Shown here piece after piece: positions 49,001-62,499 of a stretch of DNA of 64,000 nt (the first letter of the stretch is position 1; every line of letters begins with the position of its first letter). The stretch is taken from positions 22,448,989-22,512,988 of the forward strand of contig NC_083646.1 of assembly GCF_963576545.1 (NCBI RefSeq), given 5' to 3'. Source of the stretch: Limanda limanda (taxonomy: Eukaryota > Chordata > Actinopteri > Pleuronectiformes > Pleuronectidae). The position numbers were made by a program, and so were the translations under genes. Under the pieces are notes generated by a model. The model searched no databases, was not told the origin of the DNA, and saw only the letters and a list, made by a program, of their open reading frames with translations.

Positions 49001-52000
49001 TTTCCTCTTTCTCTGTAATATTAACCACGTGCCTTGGCTCACCACAAAAAGAGTTTCTGCTTTATCCATGTGCTGACAGGTGGAATTTCTGAGAAAATAT
49101 TTATATCAGAAAAAATACTTTCGATTATGTTGCTAGGGTAACGGAAATCCACAATGCCTTACAAAGTCAGTGAACTAATTTACCTTCTTTGTGTCACTGT
49201 GGTAAACCTCACTGCTGATAGATCAGTGTGTTACCACTGACTTGGCAAAGTGAGTACTTCAGTCTATTACCATCAAAAACTGGTATAAGGCTTATGCTCA
49301 AGGGATCTCTGGCTTCAACACAAAGTCTTTTTCATGTCCCACTTCTGCTTTCACTGGATTTGGATTTGGATTACAGGCTATACCTCGCAGTGTTGCAGAG
49401 AAGGCACCAGGTGGCGCCATTGCCAAACAAGTTGAATGTAAAATGTTATTTGAGTTTATGTGTCAGGTTTCCTTTAATCTGTGTATTATAGCAGAACAAA
49501 TAGTATTATTATCAATATTAGAATACATAGTGTTATTATAAATAGTAGAATAAACAATGTAAAATACTTGTCTGTACAAATATTTATTGCTTGCATTCTT
49601 GCTTGTTTCAGTAAACTTTGAAGCCCTGATTATTACCATGGCTGTGATCGGGGGAATCATCCTGATCGGCATTATGGTGTTCTGCTGCTGGTGCTGCCGC
49701 TGCTGCTGCTGCAAGAAGCGTGGGCCAAGGTAAGGTTCAATGACAAGCCGGCTCCTGCCTTTCAGTGTTAGTGTTGATTGTATATTTACTGTGAAACAAA
49801 GACTTTCAAAGCTCTTAAAGAGTGTTACATTTCATTTACAAAGGTAAAGGCAGTAATGTAGAAATGACTTGTTTTTACGTATGATTTTAGGACTGGTTAG
49901 AAAATGCGCAGAACTTTTGATCCTATTAACTATGTTATTCGAAATTACTGCTGCATACACTGGGGGATGCGGACAAAAAATACAAACATTCAATAAACTC
50001 ATGCATTTAATCGTTGTATAATTCTCAGCCTTATTATTCCTGGTTGGTTTCACTTTGATATCTTTCATACTTTGACTGGTAAGATAGTGAAACAGTTATT
50101 TAATTTCATCTGTGAGGTAATACAATACTTGTAATTCAACTTTGTGAGCCCTGCTTCAACACTTAAGAAATGATGTACCAGTTGGCTATGCTTACTAAGA
50201 CTGTAGATGACTTTTGTGTTGAATCATCACCTCTTCAACACACAAAAACGGAACAAGAGAAGTGTAATAAAGATTATTTGCAGTGATATTTTCAGTGTCA
50301 TCCTGTGTTACCAACAATCACCAATATACACAAAAACACACATACATACATACATACAGGGGTGAAAACAATACCCTGCTCACGCACAGGGTCAGAATAA
50401 TGATGATGATGATGATGCTTTTGAAAAATATAATCCCTCAAGCAAATGTTGCAGTTTGTGGCTGCGTGTAATTTGTCACATCCAGATAAGATTGTTCTGT
50501 GGTTCTATGAACAGCAGTGATCCTGATTTGTGTTTGTGCCTTCTCATATCTTAAGGCCCGACAGAGATGAGGAGCTACTTGCTAGGAGGCTAGAGGAGAA
50601 CAAGCAACGCGCTGAAGAACGGTAAGTCCTTCTCTCCAGGTTTAAGAGACAACAGCCACAAGAAGCACTCTCAGATTATAGTTGTTTATTTCAATACCGG
50701 CTTCATATGAAAGTATGTGTCTCAGCAAATAATAACTCTCTAATTTAATGAGCAGAGAGCAGACCAGAGAAGGAAAACCCAGAGGCAGAAGAATATTGGA
50801 TTGAGAGCACATTACCGCTTATATTGCTCTATGTTCGCTGGATGTACAGTATCTATTGTTTGTTGTGATCTGGCCATGGCAACCCAAATGCATACAGCTA
50901 TATGTGACAAAAGAGATTTTAATTTCAAAACTTTTCAGGAATAACAGAGCAACTTTCATTAAAGTGTAAGGATCCAATCATGTTCGTCTGTGTCTCTGTT
51001 GTAAACAGATACATAAAGTGTAGATGTCTATCAATCATTGATGGAAAAATGACCTATCAGGGATATCAGGGAAATGTAGGATGAACTGTTCCAGTGTCCC
51101 AGAAAACTACTTAAGATACCAACATGTGTTTGGTGATATCACTGTTGATATGTGATATAGATTTATAATAAATACCTAAAATCAATTAAGGAAAAAACAA
51201 CTATTCCTTTGCCAGTGGGTTTCATTGAAATCCTGTTTGTTTGCAGATATCTTTTTTGACAGACATAAAAATGGTACCAAATACACAGATTCCTCTATAA
51301 AGTTAACCATATAGAATAATAGTGTTGATTGGTAATTTTCAAATTAAGGTTTTTAGTTATTAGTTAAAATGTCTGTTACAAGTGATGTCAGACTATAACG
51401 AACAAAAACGGGCTCATTGTGCTAATACACATGTGTTGCCTGCAAGTGATTTCCTGCAACAGAATAGTTCATAGTTCCCAACAAAAGGCCAATTGTATAT
51501 TTTACCAAGCAACTGGTGTTTGTGTGCGGCCTCAGCAAGTCCATGTCCCAGAGGAGGCGCTCAGTGTTCCTCTACTTGCATCTCAAAACGCCAATTGTAT
51601 CAGCAAGGCTGAGCAGCTGCTCTTTGGTAATGTGGTCATAAATAGAGTTGGCTACATCCTGTGGAGCACCATCCACTGTCAAGGAAACAGTGGTGGTCAC
51701 TTCATCGTATAGCAGTGTGTGTCAGTAGACCTTGAACCCCCTCCTCTTCCTCGTTTCAATAAATGTTTCAGCTTCATGTTTCTATTCAGCTTCTGTGTTC
51801 TCAGTGCATTTATCCTCCCATGACATGTTGTTTAGCGAGGCAGTCGTGCAGAAATACACACAAAAACTGGTTTACAATCATCACTTGCAGTGCTGGCAAG
51901 ATCACAGTCCCTGTGTGTGCCTGTGTGTGCCTGCAAGCTGAATTATCCAACCTCTATGAGCTTTTCTCTCACGTGCAGAATCTTGAGTCTAGTCAGGGTT

Positions 52001-55000
52001 TCCTGCGGTGAGCAAGATCAAATCTCTGAAGTCAGAGTTAGTGCACTGACCTACATAGACGTGGTTTGTGTTGCGAGCAGGACATTCAGAAAAGATAAGA
52101 CCCATCATGGGAGACACTATAGCGCATGTCGACACTGCAGTATGAACTCAGCGCACTGAGCCAGGGCTGGATGACAGTCTGAGCCGGCAATCACCAACAC
52201 CAATTCCAATGAAACCTTAAATCATTTTACTATTTTGAATGCCTCATGATATTGATACTTTTAGAAATACAATTGCCATAAGTGTGCCACAACAAGCAAA
52301 ACATAACGAAAAGAAAAACAGATAGAAACCAAAGAAGGTGTACACCACCGGTCACAAAATTAAAACACACAGTTCAAGTTCAGTGGATAACCTTAAACCT
52401 CAGCTGGCCAATGTTCCTACTGATGTTGGTCCACCTGACTTTTTTCCCCTGGATCATGTGTGTGACAACTGCAGTAAGCCGGACGGGAAGCCCGGGAACA
52501 TAGCTGGTGTATGCACGCAGTCAGAGTGAATATCAATACAGGTACATCCTTTCATCCATTATTTATACTGCTTATCCTGTAAGCTGACATGGATGAGGGG
52601 CAGGGTTAACCTCGGGAAATTATATAGGTGATATAATATATCTAACAAGTGTATCGTTTGGTTTAGCTACCTTTCTCTCACCTTGCTTTTTTCTCTCTCA
52701 CTCTGTGAAGGCTGAACATACTTAAACCTAGCTTGCCACGTAACTCCACTTCATGTATTTCCCCTTCAAAATAAAAGTACTTTAATTGATAAAAGTATAA
52801 GAAAAAGGTCATTTCTTTTACTTTATTTATCAGATTTGTGTAATTCTGACTATTTGAGATTGCAGCAGTGGCAATAGTTTTGCCCGTCAATGAAATACTA
52901 CAATTCAAGAAGAACTTTGGACAGAGGCACGTTCAGGGGTCATACAAGGTCAGAATGTTCTGATAGTGAAGAAGCCCTCAACCAATTTTATTTTGTTAGT
53001 TATCAACTGTTGCCTGGTGTCTGCAGTGGATCTGCCACAATCTGCCTTATCCCTCTGGAGGTGTTGTGTCTTACTCTCAACATGTGGGAGAAAAGAGCTC
53101 AACAATTGGGTCTGAATATATCGATGAAACGTTGAAGTCCGAGCAGAACTTTAAACAGCTTCTTGAAGGGAGGATATTTGTTGCCTTCAGATCGGGCTCA
53201 GTATTTCAAGGAGTGCTGAAAATTTTGTTAATCCTTCTTTCGCTTTTATCTTTGGTCATCTCTTGACTTCCCACTTGTTGAATGCTGTCATATGTGGAGG
53301 CAGTTTGAACATGTCAGTCAATTAGCAGGTTACAAGCCAGCAGCAGGGCGGGGGGGACAGATGGCAGGCAGAGCTCAGAAACCCTGATTCGTCACAGATC
53401 ACTACCTGGTCATAAAACACTGACTGATTTACACCAGCTCTTTGTGACCATATGAAGTATAGTGGTCTCCCCTTGAGGTCCAGAGCAGAAAACCTCCTCC
53501 CAAACCTTTGTTAGAAAGTCTGAGTGTGGAGAAGAAGGCCAGGCCTGAGAGTATTGCAAAAGACAGATAAAAGCCCCGATGGAGAAGGACCCACAGAGAT
53601 AAACTGAACTCTAAAAGGTTCTAAAGGAATTCAGAGACTGTGTTTTGCTGTCAGATTTTTTTTTTATTTTGAAGTCTGCAAGGCGTGAAAAATGGAGAGA
53701 GTTTTCGATGCTATTATCTTAAAGGAATGTTTTTTTCATACATGGTTGGCTATTAAGGAAAAGTTGTGCAGAATATTTCCCCATACTCTGTGGTTTGGAA
53801 TTCTTCATCCTCCATTTTGTCGTGTATCATAATAACACAGCAATAAATTACTTGTAGAGGTGGATGGTACAGCATATCAATACATTATTGATAGTGGGAT
53901 ATGAAGGTATATATCAAATGGAAGTTTTTGTATTATTGTGATATACTGTAGCCTAAATGTTTTCTTTGTCACAGTACAGTACATAATGGTTTTGATGGTT
54001 GTTCTCGATGACTAATTTTAACAAGTAATCATTATAGCAGCATAAATAATAATTATTTCTCTGTTTATCTTTTGGAAGCAAAAGCAATAACTGCAGAAGT
54101 ATCATCAATTTATCACTACCAAGGCATTAAGTGAAAAGTGTGTTGTGTCCAGGCCCTGCACTATGATGAGCATCATAGAACTGCAAGCGTAGCTACAGAT
54201 ACAATATGCAGGAGCTGTCGTGATCTTGGCTGCGGTGTGAGACTATCACTGCTAACTGCAGTTTTCTGCATCTTTAAATTAGCTGTTTGCTGTGATTCAT
54301 CTGCTGTCTGCTGGATGTATCTGAGAAAATGTTAGATGGTTTACCTTAACATTCTAAAGGCCCCAGGAGATGAATTGTAATCCTTTGTCTCAGTTTCTGC
54401 TTTTATCACGTGTAGTTTGCCAAACATATGTCAAAACAAAAAACAACATAGTATTCATGCACCTAAAGCTATGTCTTTTCTCCTCCTGGGAAATGGTTTC
54501 AAATGTTTGAGGACTCATATTAGATTCGGACGTACTCATATTGCCTCCAATGGAAAATGCACTGCCCGCTTCGGATCTTGGCTCGAACATATCCTGTATG
54601 GCCTCTCACCAAAGATGATTTGATCATGGTCATCATCTTCCTCCAAGTCCAATTCATGGTTAAATCTGATGGCAAGACTTCTTCCATAACAGAGGGCAGG
54701 CTGTCGTCATGGATATCCATGTTGAGCTGCTCGCTACTGTTTGCCTCCATAGCTTCGTGTTCTCATCAGGAAACACGTTCATTTGCACAATCTGACATGT
54801 TTCATGAGAACTCCCAGGTGCTTACAATGGGTCAGCCAGGTGTAGTGCAAAGGGGAGCTATAAAGCGTACGCACCAAGAATGATCAGTGGATATTTAAAA
54901 AACACTCACAAATTTTTGAATTTTACTATTTGCTCAAATGAACTCTGTTTATTCAGCTTCACTTGTCCTCCAGTGACACCACGATGAGGTTGCTGTAAAA

Positions 55001-58000
55001 AGCAGACTCTGCTGTGGGTCATATTGAGGGTAACGTCAAAACAGATTCACCACGGGTATTTTAAATAGAAAATCGCTCATTTTGTATTGAATTCAAAAGC
55101 TCAGCTACTATTCAATCCATCTTCTGCCCATTCATTCTCAAGGGCCATTGTAAGGTTTTATGCACATGGGAAATGCAAAGTAAGGATGTATATAGAGTGC
55201 AGTAAACAAGACAAAAAACAAATTTGAATTACTATTTGCTGTCGCCACCTTGTTCCTTCAAAACATCAACCTCCCACAGGTACACAGTTTTAAAAGGTAC
55301 TTGCCAAAGCTCTTCTGTCTCTTCATGTGATCTCACACTGACTGATGTTGAGATCTGTGGGGGCCACAGCATCTGTTGCCAGACACTTAGTTCTTGTTGC
55401 CGAACATAGAATCTAAACATGTAAACTTTTTATATATTTTGCACCGTACTCATTCAAGAATTTGGTAAACGTATGTACAGCAGAAGTTTATCTTACAGAA
55501 GTTTATCTGATTATGACTTCCCCAAAATTCTCAGATGAATGTTACCACCTGTCATGTTTTTGTAATAACTTATTGGTAACCTTTAACAGGCTGGACCGAA
55601 TGAACTGGACTAGATGTGTAAAATACTTTTTTATGTGTGGAATAAGCAAAGTTTAATCCTCCTTTCGTCTTTATTGTGTTTTTTTGTACAGGAAAGTGAA
55701 CAAGAATGCGCGGCATGATGAGATCCGCAAGAAGTATGGTATGTATGACCCATTGTTAGATTACGTTGTATAACCCTGAACACTTCATTTCAAACTCTTT
55801 AATGAGAGTCGGACCTACTCGGTGCACATCTGTGTGCGACGTATGAACCTGCTATACTCCAGTTGATCAGTAAGTCGAACACAGTGCAGGATGTACCGCC
55901 TGACCTCTGCTCTGCTCGTGTCCGCTTTGTCTCAGATGCATGTTGAATTGGCATTGACTTTCATTTCCATGCACTGTGCCTGAAATGCATTATTCAAGAG
56001 TAAATGCCTGGTCCCCGAGCGTGGCCATTCGGGTCACGTCAGGAGAACTCCTGTCTGTTTAATTCAGTTTAGGCACATTGTCAATTTAGGCATAATTTAT
56101 CATAGGCTCGTGTCAAATGTACGTGTCCTCATGGCTAGGGGCAGGATATATTAATTTTATTTTTGCTTTCTCTAGCACACTTCATGAAATGTCACAATTA
56201 GGTCAGTCAGATAAACTTCATCTCCTGATGACTTTTGTCCATTAAGATATGACACTTTTAATCTCTTAACTGCCAGTACAATAAGGGAAAACATTTAACT
56301 CTCGCACTTTCACATTAAACAGCAATGCTCTGCTACATTTTACATTGAATAATAATAATCAATACATTGACTAAACAATAAATCACTGTAATCCCAAAAA
56401 CAGGAGGGATTGACATTTACAAACAGGTTTGATGAAGAGGGAATCATTAATCTTCAGCTGCTGATGTGGGATCATGTCAGCTGTGTGTGTGGAATGATTT
56501 CCTACTGATTGACAAGGCTGTACGCTTTTTATTCTTACTCGCAAACGTAATCCATGGTGCTGTTATACATCCTCCGAGACTAAATGCTCCGACACGTTCT
56601 TTACTAAAGCTCCAGCTCTCGGTCGAGCATCGCTGAAGTTGCTTGAAGATTCCTTAATGCATGACTACAAGGTTATTCAGCTTAATGAAAAATAGTTTCA
56701 TGTCAAAAGGATCCCGGCAAGGGAATATGAATTATAGTTGTAAGCATTTTTACACCCAGCACAATATCAGCTTGTATAAGACAATTCTACTGGAGTAAAT
56801 CAATGCTTATCTTGATCCCGCAGACTGAAAGCAAATGTAAACCGTCTGCAGAAATACAGCTCGGTAAAAGTTTGACACAGACATTAAGGATTCAAAATAA
56901 AGTTCCAATGTGACCAACTGTGCCAACTATAGATAAAAGGAGAGAATTGAAAAGATTGATATTAATTTCCCATCTGAGATTTGACTAATCAGTGTTTACA
57001 GCTATTGGGATGTACTACTGCATACATGAGAACAGCTCTGAGCCTGTAGTCTGAAATCCAGTGTTGGGTATGAGCTACATGGAAAGTAAAGTGAGATGAG
57101 ATATCAGATACTTTACATCTACCCATGAGAAATGAAACAAGCTAAACTACACCATTATGACAAAAGGTAGTTTGCTGCATCAGTAGCTATTTTATTGATG
57201 CTATGAAATTGAGCCAACTCCATGCCAAATCATTTCTATTTTAGTGACCAATAACTCTCAGTCAAACGGGTACAAAATCTCCAGCAGTTTATTAAACAAT
57301 AACCTTGTGATTTTTACTGTCACTTGGCAACAAGAGCATACAAACATAATAACTCTAGAGATTATTAAGCCATCATCTTTTAATATATATCCAAAGTTTG
57401 AACTTTTAAACACAGGTGAATGTTACAAAACGATACAATTATTATAACTTGAAAATCATAAGCATTGAGTATAATACATGATAATGTCACTGTAAAATGA
57501 TACTATAAGATCTGATGAGCAGTATATATAGATTTTATGTGTGTGCTGTAGCTATTTATTTCACCGCAGTAAAAATAAACACAATCTGTAGCTGAATTAA
57601 AGAGCATTTCTGTTTATATGTATGTGTATGTGCTTCCAATGTATTTCTTAGGCATTAGCATTAGGCTGGAACTTTGATCCCATCCTGTGACCTTGACCCG
57701 TGAAGGAATCAATAGTGCAGGTCCCAACCCTGCCCTCAATCAATTTGCCAAGTTGGATTAAAATTCACTGTGACAGACAGACAACACTGATTACAATACA
57801 CCACCTGCTGTCAAAGGACATTTGACACAGGATTAGAGGAGCAGGGGATGGAATGGTCGACCTCCCGAATTAGTGGGCGACCTGTTAGCTGGGTCCCTGT
57901 TGCTTGCTCTGCGGAGCTTCCACTCTATATGCAGCTTGTCTAAGCACATCACTGGGAAGAATATAAAAAAGGAAATGAGATATTAAACAGCTCTTAATTC

Positions 58001-59071
58001 TCCGTATAGCAGCTTCCACTGACATCTGCAGTCGGCTCCTCCTCAGCTTCCCTCAGCTGTCTTTGTTAAGTCATTCAACCCAACAGTTGTTTTTACAGCA
58101 GTGTTTCTGCTTTGCTGGCTTCCAGTTTACTTTTGGATCGTCACACACCGTTACTGACATGGATCGTAACAACACGCAGAGTGCAAAGCCACAGCGAGGA
58201 CACGTTCAACCGAGTTTCTCGTTCAGATGACTTTGAATTTATTGTTTACGTGCTGTAGCTCAAAGCAAAAAAAATTAAAATCCATAAAACCCTGACAGAT
58301 ATTTCCAACACTCAGCGAAGCAACACATTCATGTATTGGAATGTTATCAATAACAGATGTCTCTTTACTGTATCATCAATATCAGCAGCTGTTGTTCCAC
58401 ATTAACATGAGGGCGAAAGATTCATTGTTCACACCTTGTACTTCCTCATTTTTACACAGTTTAATGGAGAGATCTATTCAGACTGAGAACACTGCAGGTC
58501 ATGGCAAAGATCCCCTTGGGATATCATCAGGTTTATCCCAGCACGGGCTTTAGAGTTCAGATTTTTAGAAGGGGGCATGAATTAATGCTGAGCCAGGGCG
58601 TTAGAAAAATATGAGCAAGGGTGTAATGAAATATGTAGCTGAGCTGCATAATGTGAATGTGAAAGTGGGAATATCACAGTTACTGCTGGTGTTTTTAATT
58701 ATATTTAAAGACCGTGTCTCAAAAGTCCTTCGACTTTACTGAAGTGCAATGTTAAATCACTGTGAAATCATTCTGCTAAATATAGCTCTGACGTACTGTC
58801 GTAGAGAAAGAGTGAATTGGATAAACAATGTAGTTGTAACAGTTTAAGAATGTATTGTACTATATTTGAACAATGTTTTCTCCATCTGAGACTCGCTGCC
58901 TCAGAGACACACGGAAAAAGTAGCGAAGCTAAGCAGAAGAGCCGAGCACATCATGTTCACTGATGCGTTTTCTGTGTTTTGGTTTTGTCTCCTCTCTCTC
59001 TGCCTCCCGTGTCCTCCGCAGGTCTCCTGAGCGACTCGGACCACCCGTACAGCAAGTTCGAGAACGAGTAG
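46057..59071 (+). CDS. pttg1ip: PTTG1IP-family (PBF) membrane protein, seven exons
   Basis: Coding exons are 46057-46177, 46362-46408, 47168-47276, 49612-49729, 50556-50621, 55692-55738 and 59022-59071. All borders are GT/AG, the phases agree, and the total is 558 nt (185 residues plus TAG). Residues 1-30 form a signal peptide; a second in-frame ATG at 46084 (residue 10) gives a more compact one. Residues 42-91 hold eight cysteines (42, 48, 51, 57, 60, 66, 81, 91) in a PSI-like domain, with an N-glycosylation sequon at N65-C-T. Residues about 97-121 span the membrane, followed by a CCWCCRCCCC run likely to be palmitoylated. Residues 133-169 are a charged helix ending in the family signature RHDEIRKKYGL. 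The tail ends YSKFENE, a YxxF sorting signal. In mammals PTTG1IP binds securin (PTTG1) and aids its nuclear entry. Proximity to cdk14 suggests the PTTG1IP2 (fish pttg1ipb) paralogue; the family call is firm, the paralogue is not. Confidence 0.93.
47277..49611 (+). other. Intron 3 of the PTTG1IP-family gene
   Basis: Runs from donor GTGAGT to acceptor tgtttcag. AT-rich; no further exon, repeat or RNA gene recognised inside. The splice completes a Leu codon where mammalian PTTG1IP has Val, just before NFEALIIT. Confidence 0.85.
50622..55691 (+). other. Intron 5 of the PTTG1IP-family gene
   Basis: The longest intron, 5.1 kb (donor gtaagt, acceptor ttttttgtacag). It contains a short minus-strand fragment of the common LINE/SINE 3' end (tttcatccattatttatact gcttatcctgt, about 52549-52579) and the frame-bearing segment at 54460-54760, listed separately. 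No alternative exon is convincing. Confidence 0.8.
54400..54770 (-). pseudogene. Decayed coding-like fragment, probably repeat-derived
   Basis: On the minus strand a frame starting at 54750 (MEANSSEQLNMDIHDDSLPS) runs 76 codons. From about 54590 a shifted frame reads FEPRSEAGSAFSIGG, so the two look like one sequence broken by an indel. The PY...FEP pattern recalls a C-terminal P2X7-like motif found in repeat-associated fish genes. It lies antisense inside intron 5. The evidence is weak and the function unknown. Confidence 0.3.
55739..59021 (+). other. Intron 6 of the PTTG1IP-family gene
   Basis: Donor gtatgt, acceptor cctccgcag. AT-rich, with no gene or strong repeat recognised. It splits the GLLSDSD segment within the first Gly codon. 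Confidence 0.8.
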
Positions 59072-59466
59072 AGCAGCTGTCCTGGTGGAGTTCCACAGGA
59101 AGCGCTCGGAGTCCGTCTTCGTTTATATCTTGGAGTGATTCCCTTTTCTCACAAAAACCACACACACACAACAAGACAAATACCGCTGAGTGCCGTCCAG
59201 AATGATTCAGTTCAGATAAAAATCAACATTTTTAATAAGAAACCTGGTGGAAGGAGATTCTAGATTTAATTTTGATTCTCAATGAAAATTGTGTTTGTGT
59301 CGGGCGGATGTTGAAGCTTCTTTTTAAACCTGCAAATTTCTTTTTGTGTTCTGAAATTGTCACTTGTGGTAATGTAGTTTTATATGGGCTTTTTCCTTTT
59401 ATATATGCAATGTTGATTTATGAAATACACAATAATGATTGCACTATAGGTGTGTTGTGACACATG

Positions 59467-59472
59467 AATAAA
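59467..59472 (+). terminator. Polyadenylation signal AATAAA
   Basis: The canonical hexamer lies 396 bases after the stop codon and is followed by a T/G-rich stretch (ggctttgttcat), giving a 3' UTR of about 0.4 kb. Confidence 0.75.
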
Positions 59473-59489
59473 ATTCAGCTCTTTTAAGA

Positions 59490-61744
59490 ATAAGGCTTTG
59501 TTCATCTATAAATAAGAGCCGCAGTTTTCCGATGGTCTGAGGTTTCAGTGCAGACACACTGAACGTGTACTGCTGCCGTGGCCTCCAGTGGTGGAAGTGC
59601 ACACGGACATAAACTCAGAATGACAGCAGCATCCACAGGGCACAGCAGAGGACACTCAGTGCAGCACAGTTTATCAGCTTCTCCCCTCTGCCCCATGGAC
59701 CTTCTGACGTCTCACCTGTCTCAGTGACCAAGTAAGACAGCATCTGAAGGCTGCTTCTATGAAACTTTAAGTGTTGGAACCTGGGCCAAGCTGGGACGTG
59801 TATAAATCTACATCTACAGCTTTTTAATCAATATCACTTCTTAAACAGTTGTTTCTCAGGGAGGAAAGAAATGGAGCTAATTACAGGGAGAACTTCACCT
59901 TTCTATAAATCAATAATTTGGCTTGATATAAAGCATTTATTGACTTTTTCATGTTCATTATCTGTTGACTAAAAATAAATATTTGGTGCAGTTATGAAAT
60001 TCTGTAATATACTGTACATTACAGGGTGGACTGTAACTAAGTGTATTTAGTTGCACTAAATGAGTTGAGCGTTTCCTTTTTCTGCAGCTTTACACCCTCA
60101 CTACATTTCAGGATGAAATTTCTACATTAGATACTTTTAGCTAGATTGTAATTTTAGAGCTTTTGAGGATTCAGAATGAAAAGAATTGTATATTTTAGAG
60201 CTTGGGAGAAAGTATTTCTAACAAGTTTTGTTAAACCACTTCAGTATTTGTAAGCATAAAATTAGGAGAAGGCCTGAAATAACCTCAAGGAACACTAACC
60301 CCAACACTGACCTCAACCAAAACATAAGGCTCACACAGAAGGGCTTTAACAGTCGCATTAGACTCATTAGTTACAGTGCGTTTGGTTGAAGTTCAATAAG
60401 AAAGATCTTTGTCCCGATCACGGATTTTCATTTTCCACACAGGCTGTAAAAAGTCTCTTTCATCCTGTTGTCTGATGTCTGAATGTTCTTCCCTCGCCTC
60501 ACTCACTGAAGCCTCATTGGCTCCTGTCAGAATTTTTTATTCAACCCCCCATCCCCACCTGATCCTGCAGGTCGATCCAACTGTTTCCAAAGGAAATTTC
60601 CATCTTCCATCTGCTGCCATTACCACCAGTGTTTCCACTCCGGGGGCTTCTACCTTTCTCCAGTCCTCACTGGCCTGATGCCAAGAAGCATCACACCGAC
60701 GGGGTCTCATCGTAAAAATGTTTCCACTGCTGTGGAGATGAATACACGTTCTCATACACATGTATCGATCTCTCCTCAGTGAAGGGATCTCACAAATAAT
60801 CGCTGGGTTTAACAAAGTCCATCCAAACACTTATCTGGTCATACGGGTTCAGTCATACATGATGTATGTAACAAGGGAAGGTTCTCTTCTCATTGTTCTC
60901 TCTTACAGTGAGTCTTCAAACAGCCTCCAGGGGGTAGTTACTGCACTAGAGGAGCTTTCTCTGCTCACGCTGCCTGACAGGATTCACAGGCTGAGAAATA
61001 CAGTTACCTTGCTGCCATCTGGCCCGACCACCACACACGAGTCGAAGGAAACGCTTGATTCTTGTCAGCATTTGAACATAAACACCACAATGGCTTTTTT
61101 AACACACTGGACAATATATTTTTTAGTACATTCCGCACTATAGACTACTTTCTTATGTTAAAACTGTTCAATTTGTGTAAAATGTGTGTGCCACACTGCA
61201 ATGAAGGGCAGATTCTAAACTAATGGAGCTGCACATTTGTCTCTATTATCTGCAGGGTTTGGTCAAACCAATTAGGGAGCAGTATGAAAACATTTCAGCC
61301 CTCTGCATTCCAGAGATATTTTCAGACTGTGTTGCTCTGTAACAGTCGAGGGCCAGATCCAAACACTGAGACATGTTATGGTGCCTCTGAATTACTCATG
61401 TGGCTGCTGTGGTGACTGAAGGACAGACACACACTAGCAGTTTGTGAGATGTCAGCCGGGAACATGACAATAGCAGAACAGGGCTCACCAGCTCAACGCT
61501 GCAGGATTTAGATTATTGATGCAGGGTTTGGATAGTTTTGATAGCTTTAATCCCACAGGCCTTTTTAATCCTGACTATACACTGCAAATTAACTGGCTAA
61601 ATATGATACTCTCGTTGCTGAACCGGCAGCTGGATATTGTCAGGAGAGTTTGGGGCAAAAGGAAGGCTGAGAAAAAATATGTTGTATAATGCTAATTAGA
61701 AATACTGCAATTTGGTTGTTTGCCTCATGCAGTTTCTGTCTACA
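59490..61744. other. Intergenic between the PTTG1IP-family gene and cdk14
   Basis: No exon recognised. Small frames (60409-60678, 60760-61143) carry no domain. No clear repeat. Confidence 0.55.
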
Positions 61745-61769
61745 TCATTTATTTTTCCAGATTCAGATA

Positions 61770-61791
61770 AGGTCATTTTGACCTTTGACCT
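61770..61791. promoter_or_regulatory. Perfect ERE overlapping a perfect DR1 nuclear-receptor site
   Basis: AGGTCA at 61770-61775, three-base spacer, TGACCT at 61779-61784: the consensus oestrogen response element. The same TGACCT plus a one-base spacer and TGACCT at 61786-61791 is a perfect DR1 (RXR, HNF4, PPAR type). It lies about 1.5 kb before the cdk14 start codon. The motif match is certain; function is untested. Confidence 0.5.
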
Positions 61792-61892
61792 CCAAAAATG
61801 TAATAAATTAAACCGTGAGTCCAAATTTGCGCTACATGTGTGTGCAAATTAGAAAGAACTCCCTTGATAATTGCTGATTGGAGATGTCACAG

Positions 61893-61911
61893 TGACCTTG
61901 ACCTTTGACCA
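61893..61911. promoter_or_regulatory. Triple nuclear-receptor half-site (DR0 plus DR1)
   Basis: TGACCT 61893-61898, TGACCT 61899-61904, then after one base TGACCA 61906-61911. Confidence 0.35.
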
Positions 61912-62030
61912 TCAAATCCTGATCAGGTGATCCCTGAGTCCAAGTGGATGTTTACTAGTTGTGTACAGATTCTCTCAAGCCGGTCTTAAGATATCACATT
62001 GAAGAAAAATGTTCACATAAACTGTGATCT

Positions 62031-62043
62031 TGACCTATGACCT
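62031..62043. promoter_or_regulatory. Perfect DR1 half-site pair
   Basis: TGACCT 62031-62036, a one-base spacer, TGACCT 62038-62043. Confidence 0.35.
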
Positions 62044-62499
62044 TTGGGTACCGAATTAAAATCAGTCAATTCTTGAGCCCTAGAAAATGTATGTGCCAAA
62101 TGTGAAAGGATTCTCTACAGGTGTTCCAGAGGTTTTGCTTTCACAAGGCAAAAAATGACCTTGACCAACGACATCTCATCAGTTCATCCTTGACTCCAAG
62201 GGAGAGTTTGCAGACGTACTTCAGATATCACGCTCACAAGACCTGGATGGACGGATAGACGGACAACCTGAGAACATCATGCCTCTGTCCACCGGCTGTT
62301 GTTGGAGGAGAACTATTAAAATGATGCTGATTTCGAGTGTTGAGTTGTTTTCTTGGCTTAAAACCTAAATATTTCCACCAAATGAACAAGGAGGGGGCAG
62401 GATAACTCTGTCTGTTTGTGTACATCTGTGTTGCCTCGATTATTTATCATTCCTGTATATACAAATGGCAGTTGCTGGACATTCGTCAGTGGAAAGAGC

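Larger units (their letters stand above)
61750..62312 (+). repeat. Teleost repeat rich in TGACCTTTGACC words
   Basis: The order of tgaccttgacctttgaccat, tgagtccaagtggatg, aagatatcac, ccttgactccaaggga and gatatcacgctcacaagacc, then ggatggacggatagacggac aacc, matches a widespread fish interspersed repeat. It is internally repetitive: the TGACCTTGACC module occurs about every 110-130 bases (61779, 61893, 62031, 62156). Confidence 0.7.

Noticed and set aside
60760..61143. 127-codon frame between the two genes
   Set aside because: No domain, no upstream promoter-like sequence and no splice context; the length is compatible with chance.
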